This document shows positions 35,149 to 43,824 of a stretch of 64,000 nt of DNA, piece by piece. The translations under genes were made by a program, and so were the position numbers. The notes beneath the pieces are model-generated. The model saw nothing but the letters and a program-made list of their open reading frames with translations. It was not told where the DNA came from and did no database searches. This stretch comes from Burkholderia guangdongensis (GTDB taxonomy: Bacteria; Pseudomonadota; Gammaproteobacteria; Burkholderiales; Burkholderiaceae). Location of the stretch: positions 1 to 64,000 of the forward strand of contig NZ_JACBNX010000024.1 of the NCBI RefSeq assembly GCF_013403875.1, given 5' to 3'. Position 1 is the stretch's first letter. Each line of letters opens with the position of its first letter.

Positions 35149-36232
35149 TTCCGCGATGCTCGGCGATTTTCTCGCGTTCACGCTGGCCGGCGATGCGCCG
35201 GCCGTGCGTGACGGCATCTGCGCGGATGGCGCGGTGCGCTGGCGGTGGCTCGGAGACGGCGTGCTCGTGCTCGAGCCCGCCGAGGCGGACGCATCGAACG
35301 CACTGGATGCACCGGATGCACGACGGGCGAGCGTGCTCGTGTCGGCTGGCGTGCACGGCGACGAGACCGCGCCGATCGAGCTGCTGTCGTTCATCGTGCG
35401 CGACATCGCGGCGGGGGCGTTGCGGCTCGCGTGCCGGCTGTGCATCGTGCTCGGCAATCCGCCGGCGATGCGCGCGGGCGACCGCTATCTCGACGACGAC
35501 CTGAATCGCCTGTTCAGCGGCCGCCATGCGCAGTTCGCCGACAGCCGCGAGGCGCCGCGCGCCGCGCAGCTCGAAGCGGTCGCCGACGGGTTCTTCGACG
35601 ACGCGTTCGGCGCGCGCTGGCACGTCGACATGCATACGGCGATTCGCGCGTCGGTGTTCGAGCAGTTCGCGCTGCTGCCGCACACGGGCACGCCGCCCGC
35701 GCGCGCGATGTTCGAATGGCTCGGCGACGCGCGCATCGCCGCGGTGCTGCTGCATACCGCGAAGGGCAACACGTACTCGCATTACACGGCCGAGCATTGC
35801 GGCACGCTCGCGTGCACGCTGGAGCTCGGCAAGGTCCGGCCGTTCGGCCAGAACGACCTGACGCGCTTCGCGGGCGCCGACCGCGCGGTGCGCCACCTCG
35901 TCGCCGGTGAGCCGCGCGGCGCCGGCGCCGGTGTCGATGCCGATGCCGATGTCGACGCACCCGGCGGCCATCCGCCGATGCCGCGCGTGTTCACCGTGAT
36001 CGACCAGATCACCAAGCGCAGCGACGCGCTCGCGCTGCACGTCGCCGCGGACGTCGCGAACTTCACGCCGTTCGTGCGCGGCACACTGCTCGCCGAGGAC
36101 GGCGACTACCGCTACATCGTGCGTCACGACGAGGAACGGATCGTGTTCCCGAACCCGAAGGTGAAGCCGGGCCTGCGTGCGGGCCTGCTCGTCGTCGACA
36201 CGACGCGCGAGACGCTCGGCGCGCTCGTCTGA
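35132..36232 (+). CDS. astE: Succinylglutamate desuccinylase
   Basis: 366 residues of the AstE/AspA zinc carboxypeptidase-like family. The zinc motif VHGDE and the downstream DMHTAIR are visible. It releases succinate from succinylglutamate, giving glutamate. Longer than E. coli AstE (~320) because of two low-complexity inserts: one near residues 50-66, and a Gly/Ala/Asp run at about residues 263-278 (AGAGVDADADVDA). The ATG at 35132 overlaps astB; an ATG at 35156 is an alternative. Confidence 0.93.
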   Translation: MTSSADSAMLGDFLAFTLAGDAPAVRDGICADGAVRWRWLGDGVLVLEPAEADASNALDAPDARRASVLVSAGVHGDETAPIELLSFIVRDIAAGALRLACRLCIVLGNPPAMRAGDRYLDDDLNRLFSGRHAQFADSREAPRAAQLEAVADGFFDDAFGARWHVDMHTAIRASVFEQFALLPHTGTPPARAMFEWLGDARIAAVLLHTAKGNTYSHYTAEHCGTLACTLELGKVRPFGQNDLTRFAGADRAVRHLVAGEPRGAGAGVDADADVDAPGGHPPMPRVFTVIDQITKRSDALALHVAADVANFTPFVRGTLLAEDGDYRYIVRHDEERIVFPNPKVKPGLRAGLLVVDTTRETLGALV

Positions 36233-36467
36233 TTGCGTATTTGCGACATCGTTTTTCAAGTTCGATCCGGCGCGCGATGCGCAGTGCAGCATCGCGGCCC
36301 GTCGGGCGCTTTGCCGCACCGGTGCGCGCGGGTTGGTACAATCGCGCCCCTGCGGCTGTTGCGCCGCATCAACGCGGCGAACCCGGTTTGTCCGGGAATT
36401 CTGGCGCTGCAATGATCGCCGCACATCAGTCGTTGTGATTGATCCGTTCGTACCGAGGAGAACCTAG

Positions 36468-37259
36468 ATGAAGTTGAACTGGCGAAAAGTGGCCGCGCAT
36501 GCGGTAGTGGCGGCGGCGGCCGCATCGGGCGTCGCGCACGCGGCGGATCTGAAGGAGATCCGCTTCGGCGTCGAGGCGTCGTATGCGCCGTTCGAATACA
36601 AGACGCCGGACGGCAAGCTGACCGGTTTCGACATCGACATCGGCAACGCGGTGTGCGCGAAGCTGAAGACGAAGTGCGTGTGGGTCGAGAACGATTTCGA
36701 CGGGCTGATCCCGGCGCTGGAGGCGCGCAAGTTCGACGCGATCAACTCCGACATGACGATCACCGCGCAGCGCGAGCACGCGATCGACTTCACCGATCCG
36801 ATCTACACGATCCCGAACCAGCTGATCGCGAAGAAGGGCAGCGGCCTGCTGCCGACGCCGCAATCGCTGAAGGGCAAGCGCGTCGGCGTGCTGCAGGGCA
36901 CGATCCAGGAAACCTACGCGAAGAAGCGCTGGGCGCCGGTCGGCGTCGAAGTCGTGCCGTACCAGACGCAGGATCTCGCGTATGCCGATCTGCAGTCGGG
37001 TCGCCTGGACGCGACGTTCCAGGATTCGGAGGCGGCCGCGAAGGGCTTCCTGTCGAAGCCGCAGGGCGCGGGCTTCGCGTTCGCGGGCGGCACGGTCAGC
37101 GACGCCGAGATCCTCGGCTCGGGTGTCGGCTTCGGTCTGCGCAAGAACGACGCGCAACTGAAGACCGCGATCGATCAGGCGCTGAAGGCGCTGAAGGCCG
37201 ACGGCACGATCGACAACCTCGCGAAGAAGTATTTCAGCGTGTCCGTTACGCTGAAGTAA
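36468..37259 (+). CDS. aotJ: Periplasmic arginine/ornithine-binding protein (ArgT/AotJ type)
   Basis: 263 residues with a signal peptide (two basic residues, Ala-rich core, VAHAADL). The mature part is a family-3 solute-binding protein (IRFGVEASYAPFEYKTPDGKLTGFDIDIG; NSDMTITAQREHAIDF). It feeds the AotQMP transporter coded at the other end of the locus. A GAGGAGAACC ribosome-binding site precedes it. The 235-base gap after astE suggests its own promoter and higher expression. Confidence 0.92.
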   Translation: MKLNWRKVAAHAVVAAAAASGVAHAADLKEIRFGVEASYAPFEYKTPDGKLTGFDIDIGNAVCAKLKTKCVWVENDFDGLIPALEARKFDAINSDMTITAQREHAIDFTDPIYTIPNQLIAKKGSGLLPTPQSLKGKRVGVLQGTIQETYAKKRWAPVGVEVVPYQTQDLAYADLQSGRLDATFQDSEAAAKGFLSKPQGAGFAFAGGTVSDAEILGSGVGFGLRKNDAQLKTAIDQALKALKADGTIDNLAKKYFSVSVTLK

Positions 37260-37297
37260 GCATGATGGAATAAGCGCGGATCGATTCCGCCGCAGCA

Positions 37298-37325
37298 CAA
37301 ACCGGCCGCTGATGCGGCCGGTTTG
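37298..37325. terminator. Terminator hairpin of aotJ / HDOD gene
   Basis: A perfect 12-bp stem CAAACCGGCCGC / GCGGCCGGTTTG with a TGAT loop, between the convergent aotJ and HDOD genes. T-rich on the right (TTTG, ATTTG). Confidence 0.85.
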
Positions 37326-37375
37326 CATTTGAGGAAGCGATGCGCGCGGAGCGGGGCGGCGAGCGGCCGCGTCGC

Positions 37376-38824
37376 CTACGCCGGGAAAAATCGGCCGAGT
37401 TCGCGCGCGAGCGCATTCAGCAGCGCCATCTCGTGCGGTTCGATCTTGCGCGGCGGCGCCGCGCCCGCCCAGTCGCCGTACAGCAGCGCGACCGTCGACG
37501 CGCCGGCGCGCACCGGCAGCAGCACGAATGCGTGCGCGTCGTCGAACGCGTCGCGATACCACGCGGGCAGGCGCCGCAGCATCTTCGGCTCGCGCGCCTG
37601 CTCGATGTAGATGCCGACCGAGTTGCCGATCGCGAGGTGGAACACGTCCGGCTCGAAGCGCTCGTCGAAGCGCAGCCGCGGCAGCGCGGCCTCGACGCCC
37701 GGGCCGAAGCCGACGCGCGCGGCGAACGTGTGGTCGTCGTGCCGCACGAACATCACGGTGCGCGTGAGCCCGAGGCCCGCGAGCAGGCTTTCCGACGCGA
37801 GCGCGAGCACCGGGCCGAGCATGTGCTCGGACGGCAGCGAGCGCAGATCCGCGAGACCCGCCTCGAGCGCGGCGTCGGGCTCGGCCCGCGCGCGCGCGAT
37901 CGCGTCGGCGTTCGCGCGCAGCTCGACGATCTCGCGCAGCATCGTGTCGCTCGTCTCGTCGCGCGCGAGCCGGTCGGTGATCTCGACGAACGCGTCGCGA
38001 TCGATCCCGAGCGTCGGGCCGTACTGCCGGGCGAGCGCGTCGATCCGCGCGTCGCGCTCCGGGTCCGGCGGCACGGTCAGCACGTCGGCGAGCGCCATCG
38101 CGCACTGGCTCACCGAGCGCAGCCAGCGCGCGTGCCGGTCCGCTTCGTCGTCGCCGGTCTCGTGCACGTCGCCGCGCGTCATCCCCGCGCGGATCGCGTC
38201 CGGCAGCCGCCAGCGCGACGCGGCCTCGCGCCCGATCTCCTCGAAGCTGACGCCGAGCACGTCGACGCTCGCCGTTTCGTCGTCGCCGTCGAGCTCGGCC
38301 GCGCGCTGGACGATCCGGCTCCATTCGCCGTCGAGATAGCAGACGACGAGCAGACGCCCGACCTGACGCATCAGCGTGCAGACGACCGCCTCCTCGCCGG
38401 AGCGCAGGTCCGCGCGCGTGGTCAGGTTGCGCGCGACGCGGCCGGACAGCAGCACGCGGTTCAGCTCGAGCTTGGCGTCGATGCGCCGCGCGGCGCTTTG
38501 ATGAAAATGGTCGACGATTTTCAGCCCGACGACGAGATGGCCGACCGCGTCCATCCCGAGCACCATCAGCGCGCGGGTCACGGTCGTGATGTTGCCGCCG
38601 AACGCCATGTACATCGCCGAGTTCGCGAGCTTCAGCACCTTCTGCGTCAGCGCGAAGTCCGACAGCACGACGCGCGCGAGCCCGGCGAGGTCGAGGTCGT
38701 CGTCGTGCATCGCGGTCATCGTCGCGCGCAACGATTCGGACAGCAGCGGGAAGTCGCCGCGCTCGCTCATGCGCGACCAGAGTCGGTCGAGGGTCGTCGG
38801 AGCGGGGGAGGTCAGCGTCGACAT
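37376..38824 (-). CDS. HDOD-domain signalling protein with C-terminal GAF-like region
   Basis: 482 residues. An HDOD domain spans about residues 20-220 (VLSDFALTQKVLKLANSAMY; VVGLKIVDHFHQS). It resembles an HD phosphodiesterase but lacks the HD pair, as usual for HDOD. The last ~130 residues (FARVGFGPGVEAALPRL-type) resemble a GAF sensor. HDOD proteins act in signalling, often with cyclic-di-GMP proteins. It starts 22 bases after the stop of an EAL-domain gene and is probably co-transcribed with it. Confidence 0.85.
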   Translation of the reverse strand: MSTLTSPAPTTLDRLWSRMSERGDFPLLSESLRATMTAMHDDDLDLAGLARVVLSDFALTQKVLKLANSAMYMAFGGNITTVTRALMVLGMDAVGHLVVGLKIVDHFHQSAARRIDAKLELNRVLLSGRVARNLTTRADLRSGEEAVVCTLMRQVGRLLVVCYLDGEWSRIVQRAAELDGDDETASVDVLGVSFEEIGREAASRWRLPDAIRAGMTRGDVHETGDDEADRHARWLRSVSQCAMALADVLTVPPDPERDARIDALARQYGPTLGIDRDAFVEITDRLARDETSDTMLREIVELRANADAIARARAEPDAALEAGLADLRSLPSEHMLGPVLALASESLLAGLGLTRTVMFVRHDDHTFAARVGFGPGVEAALPRLRFDERFEPDVFHLAIGNSVGIYIEQAREPKMLRRLPAWYRDAFDDAHAFVLLPVRAGASTVALLYGDWAGAAPPRKIEPHEMALLNALARELGRFFPA

Positions 38825-38846
38825 ACGGAATTCCGCGGGCGTGGGC

Positions 38847-40676
38847 TCACTGCAGATGCAGTTGCCGCGCCTCGAAGCGCTGCGCGAGTTCGTCCGACGG
38901 CAGCGCGCGGCACACGAGCCAGCCCTGGATGTGGTCGCACCCCATCTCGGTCAGCAGCTCGCGCTGCGCCTCCGTCTCGACGCCCTCGGCGACGAGCTCG
39001 AGCTCGAGCGTGCGCGCGATGCCGACGACGGCCGACACGATCGCGCGGTCGTTGCGCGACGTCAGCAGGTTCTCGACGAAGCTGCGGTCGATCTTCAGCT
39101 TCGCGAGCGGGAAGCGCTGCAGGTACGCGAGGCTCGAATAGCCGGTGCCGAAGTCGTCGACCGCGAAGCGCAGCCCGAGATCGGTGAGCTCCTCGAGCAG
39201 CAGCTTCGCGTGGGCCGGATCGTGGATCAGCAGGCTTTCGGTGATCTCGAGCACGATCCGGTGCGGATCGACGCCGGTCAGCGCGATCGCCTCGCGCACG
39301 CTCTGCGTGAAGCGCGGATCGCGGAACTGCTGCGGCGACACGTTGACCGCGACGTACTGCAGCGCGAGGCCCTGGCGGTCCCACGCGACGAGCTGCATGC
39401 ACGCGGCCTTCAGCACCCAGTTGCCGAGATAGTTGATGAGCCCGGTCGATTCGGCGAGCGGGATGAACGTCGCGGGCGGCACGAGCCCGTGCACCGGGTG
39501 GCGCCAGCGGATCAGCGCCTCGACGCCGGCCACCGCGCCCGACTGGCTGTGCGTGATCGGCTGGAAGTGCAGCGAGAATTCGCCGTTGCGCACGCCGTCG
39601 TACAGGTCGGCTTCGAGCTTCAGGCGCTCGGCGTCGGTCGAATCGTCGTTCGGCACGTGGAACGCGAGCGCGTTGCCGCCCGACGCCTTCGCCTGCGCGA
39701 GCGCCTGGTCGGCGCGGCGCAGCAGCGGGCTGTGGTGCTGCGCGCGCTTCGGCGCGTGGCGCTCGTCCGGCGGATACAGCGCGACACCGACGCTCGCGGA
39801 CAGGTGCACCGGCTGTCCCGCATACACGTACGGGCTGCGCACCGCGGCCTGCAGCCGGCGGCCGAGCGCGCCCGCGGCGTCGGCCGCGTGCGTGCGCGTC
39901 GGCGCGCTGAACACGACCGCGAACTTGTCGCTCGCGACGCGCGCGAGCTGCTCGCCCGGCCCGATCTGCGCCTGCAGCCGCTGTGCGGTCTCGCGCAGCA
40001 GCGCGTCGCCGGCGTCGTAGCCGAGCGCGCGGTTGATCCGCTGATAGTCGTCGAGGTCGAGCAGCAGCAGCGCGGCGCTCGCGCCGGCCTCGTCGGCCAG
40101 TTGCTGCGCGCGCATCAGCGCGGGCACGAGCGCGGACAGGTTGTCGAGCCCGGTCATCGGGTCGTGATGCATCTCGTATGTGAGGCGCGCTTCGAGCGCG
40201 CGCCACGACGACACGTCGAACGCGGCGATCGCGTAGCCGTCGACGCCGCCGTGGCGGCTCTTGACCACGCGCAGCTCGACGTCGAGCGGATAGGTCAGCG
40301 ACTTGACGATGCACATCGCCGCCTTCTCGACCTGGCCGGACAGCGCGGCGCGCGCGAGCAGACCGTCGAGCGCGGCGTTATCCTGTTCGGCGATGAGGTC
40401 GCGCAGCGTCAGCGTATGCAGGTAGTCGCGGTGGTAGCCGATGAAGCGCAGGCTCGCATCGGACACGTACAGGAAGCGCAGGTCGCGATCGACGTGCGCG
40501 AGGAAATCGACGCCGCCGACCGTCTGCTCGAGCCACTGACGGACGGTGTCGTCCTGACGGGGCGCGCCGGCGCGAGCGGGCATCAACGCGCCGCCCGACC
40601 AGGCGAAGCGGCGCAGCCGGTCAAGGGCATTGCGCCAGGCGCCCTGAAGCGGCGTCTGTTTCCGGATGGCTTGCAT
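38847..40676 (-). CDS. Cyclic-di-GMP phosphodiesterase (PAS - degenerate GGDEF - EAL)
   Basis: 609 residues from ATG 40676. Order: PAS-like domain (~45-150), GGDEF domain (~180-340), EAL domain (~355-600). The GGDEF active site reads ASDKF, so it should not make c-di-GMP. The EAL domain keeps VEALIRW, the Asn in VNVSPQQF, LEITES, VDDFGTGYSS, KIDRSF and VAEGVET, so phosphodiesterase activity is expected. The open frame runs further upstream to 41009, but that part has no family match. No membrane segment is seen. First of a two-gene unit with the HDOD protein. Confidence 0.9.
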   Translation of the reverse strand: MQAIRKQTPLQGAWRNALDRLRRFAWSGGALMPARAGAPRQDDTVRQWLEQTVGGVDFLAHVDRDLRFLYVSDASLRFIGYHRDYLHTLTLRDLIAEQDNAALDGLLARAALSGQVEKAAMCIVKSLTYPLDVELRVVKSRHGGVDGYAIAAFDVSSWRALEARLTYEMHHDPMTGLDNLSALVPALMRAQQLADEAGASAALLLLDLDDYQRINRALGYDAGDALLRETAQRLQAQIGPGEQLARVASDKFAVVFSAPTRTHAADAAGALGRRLQAAVRSPYVYAGQPVHLSASVGVALYPPDERHAPKRAQHHSPLLRRADQALAQAKASGGNALAFHVPNDDSTDAERLKLEADLYDGVRNGEFSLHFQPITHSQSGAVAGVEALIRWRHPVHGLVPPATFIPLAESTGLINYLGNWVLKAACMQLVAWDRQGLALQYVAVNVSPQQFRDPRFTQSVREAIALTGVDPHRIVLEITESLLIHDPAHAKLLLEELTDLGLRFAVDDFGTGYSSLAYLQRFPLAKLKIDRSFVENLLTSRNDRAIVSAVVGIARTLELELVAEGVETEAQRELLTEMGCDHIQGWLVCRALPSDELAQRFEARQLHLQ

Positions 40677-40881
40677 GTCGGCGAACGTGTTGGGCTGAAA
40701 TCGGTCGATGGATTCAATAACGGCGCGGCGCGCGTATTCTTGAACTGGCGCGTGAGTGGGTGCTCGAACCGGTTCAAGCACTGGCGGCCCGCGAGTGGCC
40801 GGATGGCCTTGCGAGGGTTCCGGCGTCGAACCCCCGGCGCGGCGTGCATCGAGGCTGACTTTATACGAGACGAGGACGTAG

Positions 40882-41442
40882 ATGAAGCGAAAACTGATCG
40901 GATGTGTGGCGGCGGCGCTCGTCGCCGGGTATGCGCTCACCGCGCACGCGGTGCTGAAGCCCGGCGATCCCGCCCCGGATTTCACGACGCAGGCGTCGCT
41001 GGGCGGCAAGACGTATTCGTATTCGCTCGCGGACGCGCTGAAGCGCGGCCCGGTCGTGCTCTATTTCTACCCGGCCGCGTTCACGAAGGGCTGCACGATC
41101 GAGGCGCACGAATTCGCGGAGGCGGTCGATCGCTACAAAGCGTACGGCGCGACGGTGATCGGCGTGTCCGCCGACGACATCGGCACGCTGACGAAGTTTT
41201 CCGTCAGCGAGTGCCGCAGCAAGTTCCCGGTCGCGGCCGATCCGGATACGAAGATCATCCGCGAATACGATGCGAAGCTGCCGGCGATCGAGCGCGCGAA
41301 CCGCGTGTCGTACGTGATCTCGCCGGAAGGGAAGATTTTGTATGAATACACGAGCCTGTCGCCGGACAAGCACGTCGAGAACACGCTCGAGGCCGTGAAG
41401 GCGTGGGCGGCGACGCATCAGACGCAGGCGCAGCCCCAGTAG
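40882..41442 (+). CDS. Exported peroxiredoxin (AhpC/TSA, BCP-like)
   Basis: 186 residues with a signal peptide ending near ALTAHA. The thioredoxin-like fold has the peroxidatic Cys71 in FTKGCTIEAHEF, with the usual preceding Pro and Thr. The +5 position, often the resolving cysteine in BCP proteins, is His; a second cysteine, Cys111 (SECRSKF), may resolve instead. It reduces peroxides in the periplasm. It diverges from the EAL gene and appears monocistronic. Confidence 0.88.
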   Translation: MKRKLIGCVAAALVAGYALTAHAVLKPGDPAPDFTTQASLGGKTYSYSLADALKRGPVVLYFYPAAFTKGCTIEAHEFAEAVDRYKAYGATVIGVSADDIGTLTKFSVSECRSKFPVAADPDTKIIREYDAKLPAIERANRVSYVISPEGKILYEYTSLSPDKHVENTLEAVKAWAATHQTQAQPQ

Positions 41443-41465
41443 CGGGAATGGGCGGCCCGGCGCGC

Positions 41466-41515
41466 GGGCCGCCGAAACGAAGGCGAGGTCGGGCCGTCGA
41501 AACGAAGGCGAGGGC
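41466..41515 (+). repeat. 25-base tandem duplication
   Basis: Two near-identical units (GGGCCGCCGAAACGAAGGCG + 5 bases, then the same with one C-to-T change) occupy the gap between convergent genes. Probably a replication-slippage duplication without function. Confidence 0.85.
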
Positions 41516-41521
41516 GGGCGG

Positions 41522-42151
41522 CTATGCGCGCAGCGCCTGCTCGATCGCCATGGTGCCGCCGACGAAGCCGATCGTCTTTCTCGACACGCCGAGCTTGATC
41601 GTCTCGATCGCGGCCCACGCGACGTCCTGGCGGGACACGGGCGGCAGGTTGTCGAGCCGGTCCTCGGCGAGCGCGATCATCCCGACGCCGGGGCTGTCCG
41701 ACAGCGGGCCGGGGCGCAGGATCACGTAGTCGACGCCCGACGCGATCACGCAGTCGTCGCCCTCGCGCTTCATCTCCGAATAGTGGCGCAGGATCTCCGG
41801 GCTGCGCTCGGGCCAGTACGCGGTGAGCGAGCTGATCACGACCAGCTTCTGCACGTTGCAGGCGAGCGCGTACCCGGCGGCGCGCGCGACCGCGTCGCGG
41901 TCGATCTGCTCCTCCTCGGCCGCGCCGTCGGATTCCGCGGAGCCGGCCGCGTAGATCGCGTGCGTGATGCCCTGGAACGCGCCGGAGAAGTCGCCCGTCA
42001 GGTCGGCCACGATCACCTTCGCGCCGGGCAGCGTGTAGTCCGGCCGGCGCACGAGCGCGGTCACTTCGAAATCGGGCTGTTTGAGCAGCAGATCCGCCAC
42101 CGCCTGGCCGGTGCGGCCCGCCGCGCCAATCACCAGTACCTTCATCGTCAT
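41522..42151 (-). CDS. NAD(P)-binding protein (atypical short-chain dehydrogenase)
   Basis: 209 residues from ATG 42151 (a second ATG at 42145). The Rossmann motif GAAGRTGQAV is at residues ~9-18, and LVVISSLTAYWPE lies in the strand that usually carries the active site, without a Tyr-X3-Lys pair. This is the NmrA/BVR-B-like group (NAD(P)H-binding, PF13460). Substrate unknown; it may sense redox state. Confidence 0.82.
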   Translation of the reverse strand: MTMKVLVIGAAGRTGQAVADLLLKQPDFEVTALVRRPDYTLPGAKVIVADLTGDFSGAFQGITHAIYAAGSAESDGAAEEEQIDRDAVARAAGYALACNVQKLVVISSLTAYWPERSPEILRHYSEMKREGDDCVIASGVDYVILRPGPLSDSPGVGMIALAEDRLDNLPPVSRQDVAWAAIETIKLGVSRKTIGFVGGTMAIEQALRA

Positions 42152-42369
42152 GAAACCACTCCTTGCTCGATGCGTCGCCTACCCAGATGGGGACGGACGA
42201 CTGTTACTCAAGTGTATGTCGAATCGGCGGCGCGGCAGTCAGGGGAAATAGGGAGGGGGTCGGGCACGCGCCGCCGCCGGGAATGCGCGGCAACCGGCTA
42301 TCATGTGCGCAATTCATCACAGAGACGCCGCGCGTTCGGTGACGCAGCGGCCAACCGGCTGGAGCATTC

Positions 42370-43728
42370 ATGGCATTACCGTTAGATAACGTCAGCATGG
42401 CGGTGTTCTGCGACTTCGAGAACGTCGCGCTCGGCGTGCGCGACGCGAAGTACGAGAAGTTCGATATCCAGCCGGTGCTGGAAAGGCTGCTGCTGAAGGG
42501 CAGCATCGTCGTGAAGAAGGCGTATTGCGACTGGGAGCGCTACAAGGGCTTCAAGGCCGCGATGCACGAGGCGAGCTTCGAGCTGATCGAGATTCCGCAC
42601 GTGCGCCAGTCGGGCAAGAATTCGGCCGACATCCGGCTCGTCGTCGACGCGCTCGACCTGTGCTACACGAAGTCGCACGTCGACACGTTCGTGATCATCA
42701 GCGGCGACTCGGACTTCTCGCCGCTCGTGTCGAAGCTGCGCGAGAACGCGAAGAAGGTGATCGGCGTCGGCGTGAAGCAGTCGACGTCGGACCTGCTGGT
42801 CGCGAACTGCGACGAGTTCATTTTCTACGACGACCTCGTGCGCGAGCAGCAGCGCGCGCTCGCGAAGCGCGAGGCGCGCGTGGGCAACGGCGCGAAGCGG
42901 CCCGCGGACGAGCACGGCCGCAAGCCCGAGATGGAAGCGCGCCGGGCCGAGGCGATCGCGCTCGCGGTCGAGACGTTCGATGCGCTTGCGTCGGAGCGCG
43001 ACGACGTCGGCAAGATCTGGGCGTCGGTGCTGAAGAGCGCGATCAAGCGCCGCAAGCCGGATTTCAACGAGTCGTATTACGGATTCCGCGCGTTCGGCAA
43101 CCTGCTCGACGAGGCGCAGGCGCGTGGCCTGCTCGAAGTCGGCCGCGACGACAAGTCCGGCGCGTTCGTGTCGCGTGCGCGGCAGGCGGCGGCCGAGGCG
43201 GGCATCGAGGCCGATGCGACGGGCGGGGTGGCCGAGCACGGGCCGGCCGAGCACGGGCGTCGTCATGGGCGGCATCACGCGCCGCGTCGCGATGAGCCTG
43301 CGGTGGCGGTGGAGGCGGTGACGGCGGTGACGGCGGTGGCCGAAGCGGCGGGCGAGGTCGAGTCCGCGCATCCGGCCGCCGCGCCGGCGCCGGTCGCGCA
43401 ACGCGAGGCGGACCACGCCGACGCGCACGAGCCGCAGCACGCACAGCACGTGCTGCACGAAGAGAAGAAGGACGACCGCAAGCGCGCGCGCAAGAGCCCG
43501 GCGAAGAAGGCCGGCGTGAAGAAAGGCGACGGGAAGAAGGCCGGCGCGAAGCATGCGGGCCCGAAAGACGCCGAGGCGACCCATACCGATGCGGCCGCCG
43601 AGCCGGCGCCCGCTGCCGGCGCTGCCCCCGCGGAAGCCGCACCGGCCGACACCGCACCCGCCAAGCCCGCGCGCAAATCGGCGCCGCGCGCCCGGCGTCC
43701 GCGCAAGGCCGCGCCCGCGGACGCATAA
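42370..43728 (+). CDS. NYN-domain nuclease-like protein with OST-HTH/LOTUS domain
   Basis: 452 residues. Residues ~8-155 form a NYN (PIN-like) domain with the conserved acidic set Asp15 (VFCDFENVA), Asp87 (NSADIRL), Asp113 and Asp115 (SGDSDFSPL), so RNase activity is plausible. Residues ~195-270 look like an OST-HTH/LOTUS module (VGKIWASVLKSAIKRRKPDF; YYGFRAFGNLLDEAQARGLL), an RNA-binding fold. The final ~180 residues are low-complexity, rich in Ala, Pro, Lys and His. The domain pair is like that of eukaryotic MARF1. No toxin-antitoxin partner is adjacent. Confidence 0.88.
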   Translation: MALPLDNVSMAVFCDFENVALGVRDAKYEKFDIQPVLERLLLKGSIVVKKAYCDWERYKGFKAAMHEASFELIEIPHVRQSGKNSADIRLVVDALDLCYTKSHVDTFVIISGDSDFSPLVSKLRENAKKVIGVGVKQSTSDLLVANCDEFIFYDDLVREQQRALAKREARVGNGAKRPADEHGRKPEMEARRAEAIALAVETFDALASERDDVGKIWASVLKSAIKRRKPDFNESYYGFRAFGNLLDEAQARGLLEVGRDDKSGAFVSRARQAAAEAGIEADATGGVAEHGPAEHGRRHGRHHAPRRDEPAVAVEAVTAVTAVAEAAGEVESAHPAAAPAPVAQREADHADAHEPQHAQHVLHEEKKDDRKRARKSPAKKAGVKKGDGKKAGAKHAGPKDAEATHTDAAAEPAPAAGAAPAEAAPADTAPAKPARKSAPRARRPRKAAPADA

Positions 43729-43744
43729 CGGACACGTCAACGAC

Positions 43745-43770
43745 GCGAGCCGGGCTTCCACCCGGCTCGC
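43745..43770. terminator. Hairpin between the NYN gene and the RND pump operon
   Basis: GCGAGCCGGG / CCCGGCTCGC, 10 bp perfect, 6-base loop, between convergent genes. T-poor on both sides, so possibly rho-assisted. Confidence 0.7.
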
Positions 43771-43824
43771 CTCCCGTTTCATCGTCGCCCGCGCCCGGCG
43801 CGGTCTACGCGCCGGCGATCGCCG

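Noticed and set aside
31999..35457. A long minus-strand open frame (1,152 codons) opposite the ast operon
   Set aside because: Antisense shadow of aruG, astD and astB, which have intact catalytic motifs; composition is non-protein-like.
39790..40170. Active diguanylate cyclase site in the GGDEF domain
   Set aside because: The signature reads ASDKF in place of GGDEF, so cyclase activity is not expected; only the EAL part is called active.
41466..41515. Possible CRISPR or regulatory repeat
   Set aside because: Only two direct 25-base units without spacers between them; a simple tandem duplication in the gap between convergent genes.
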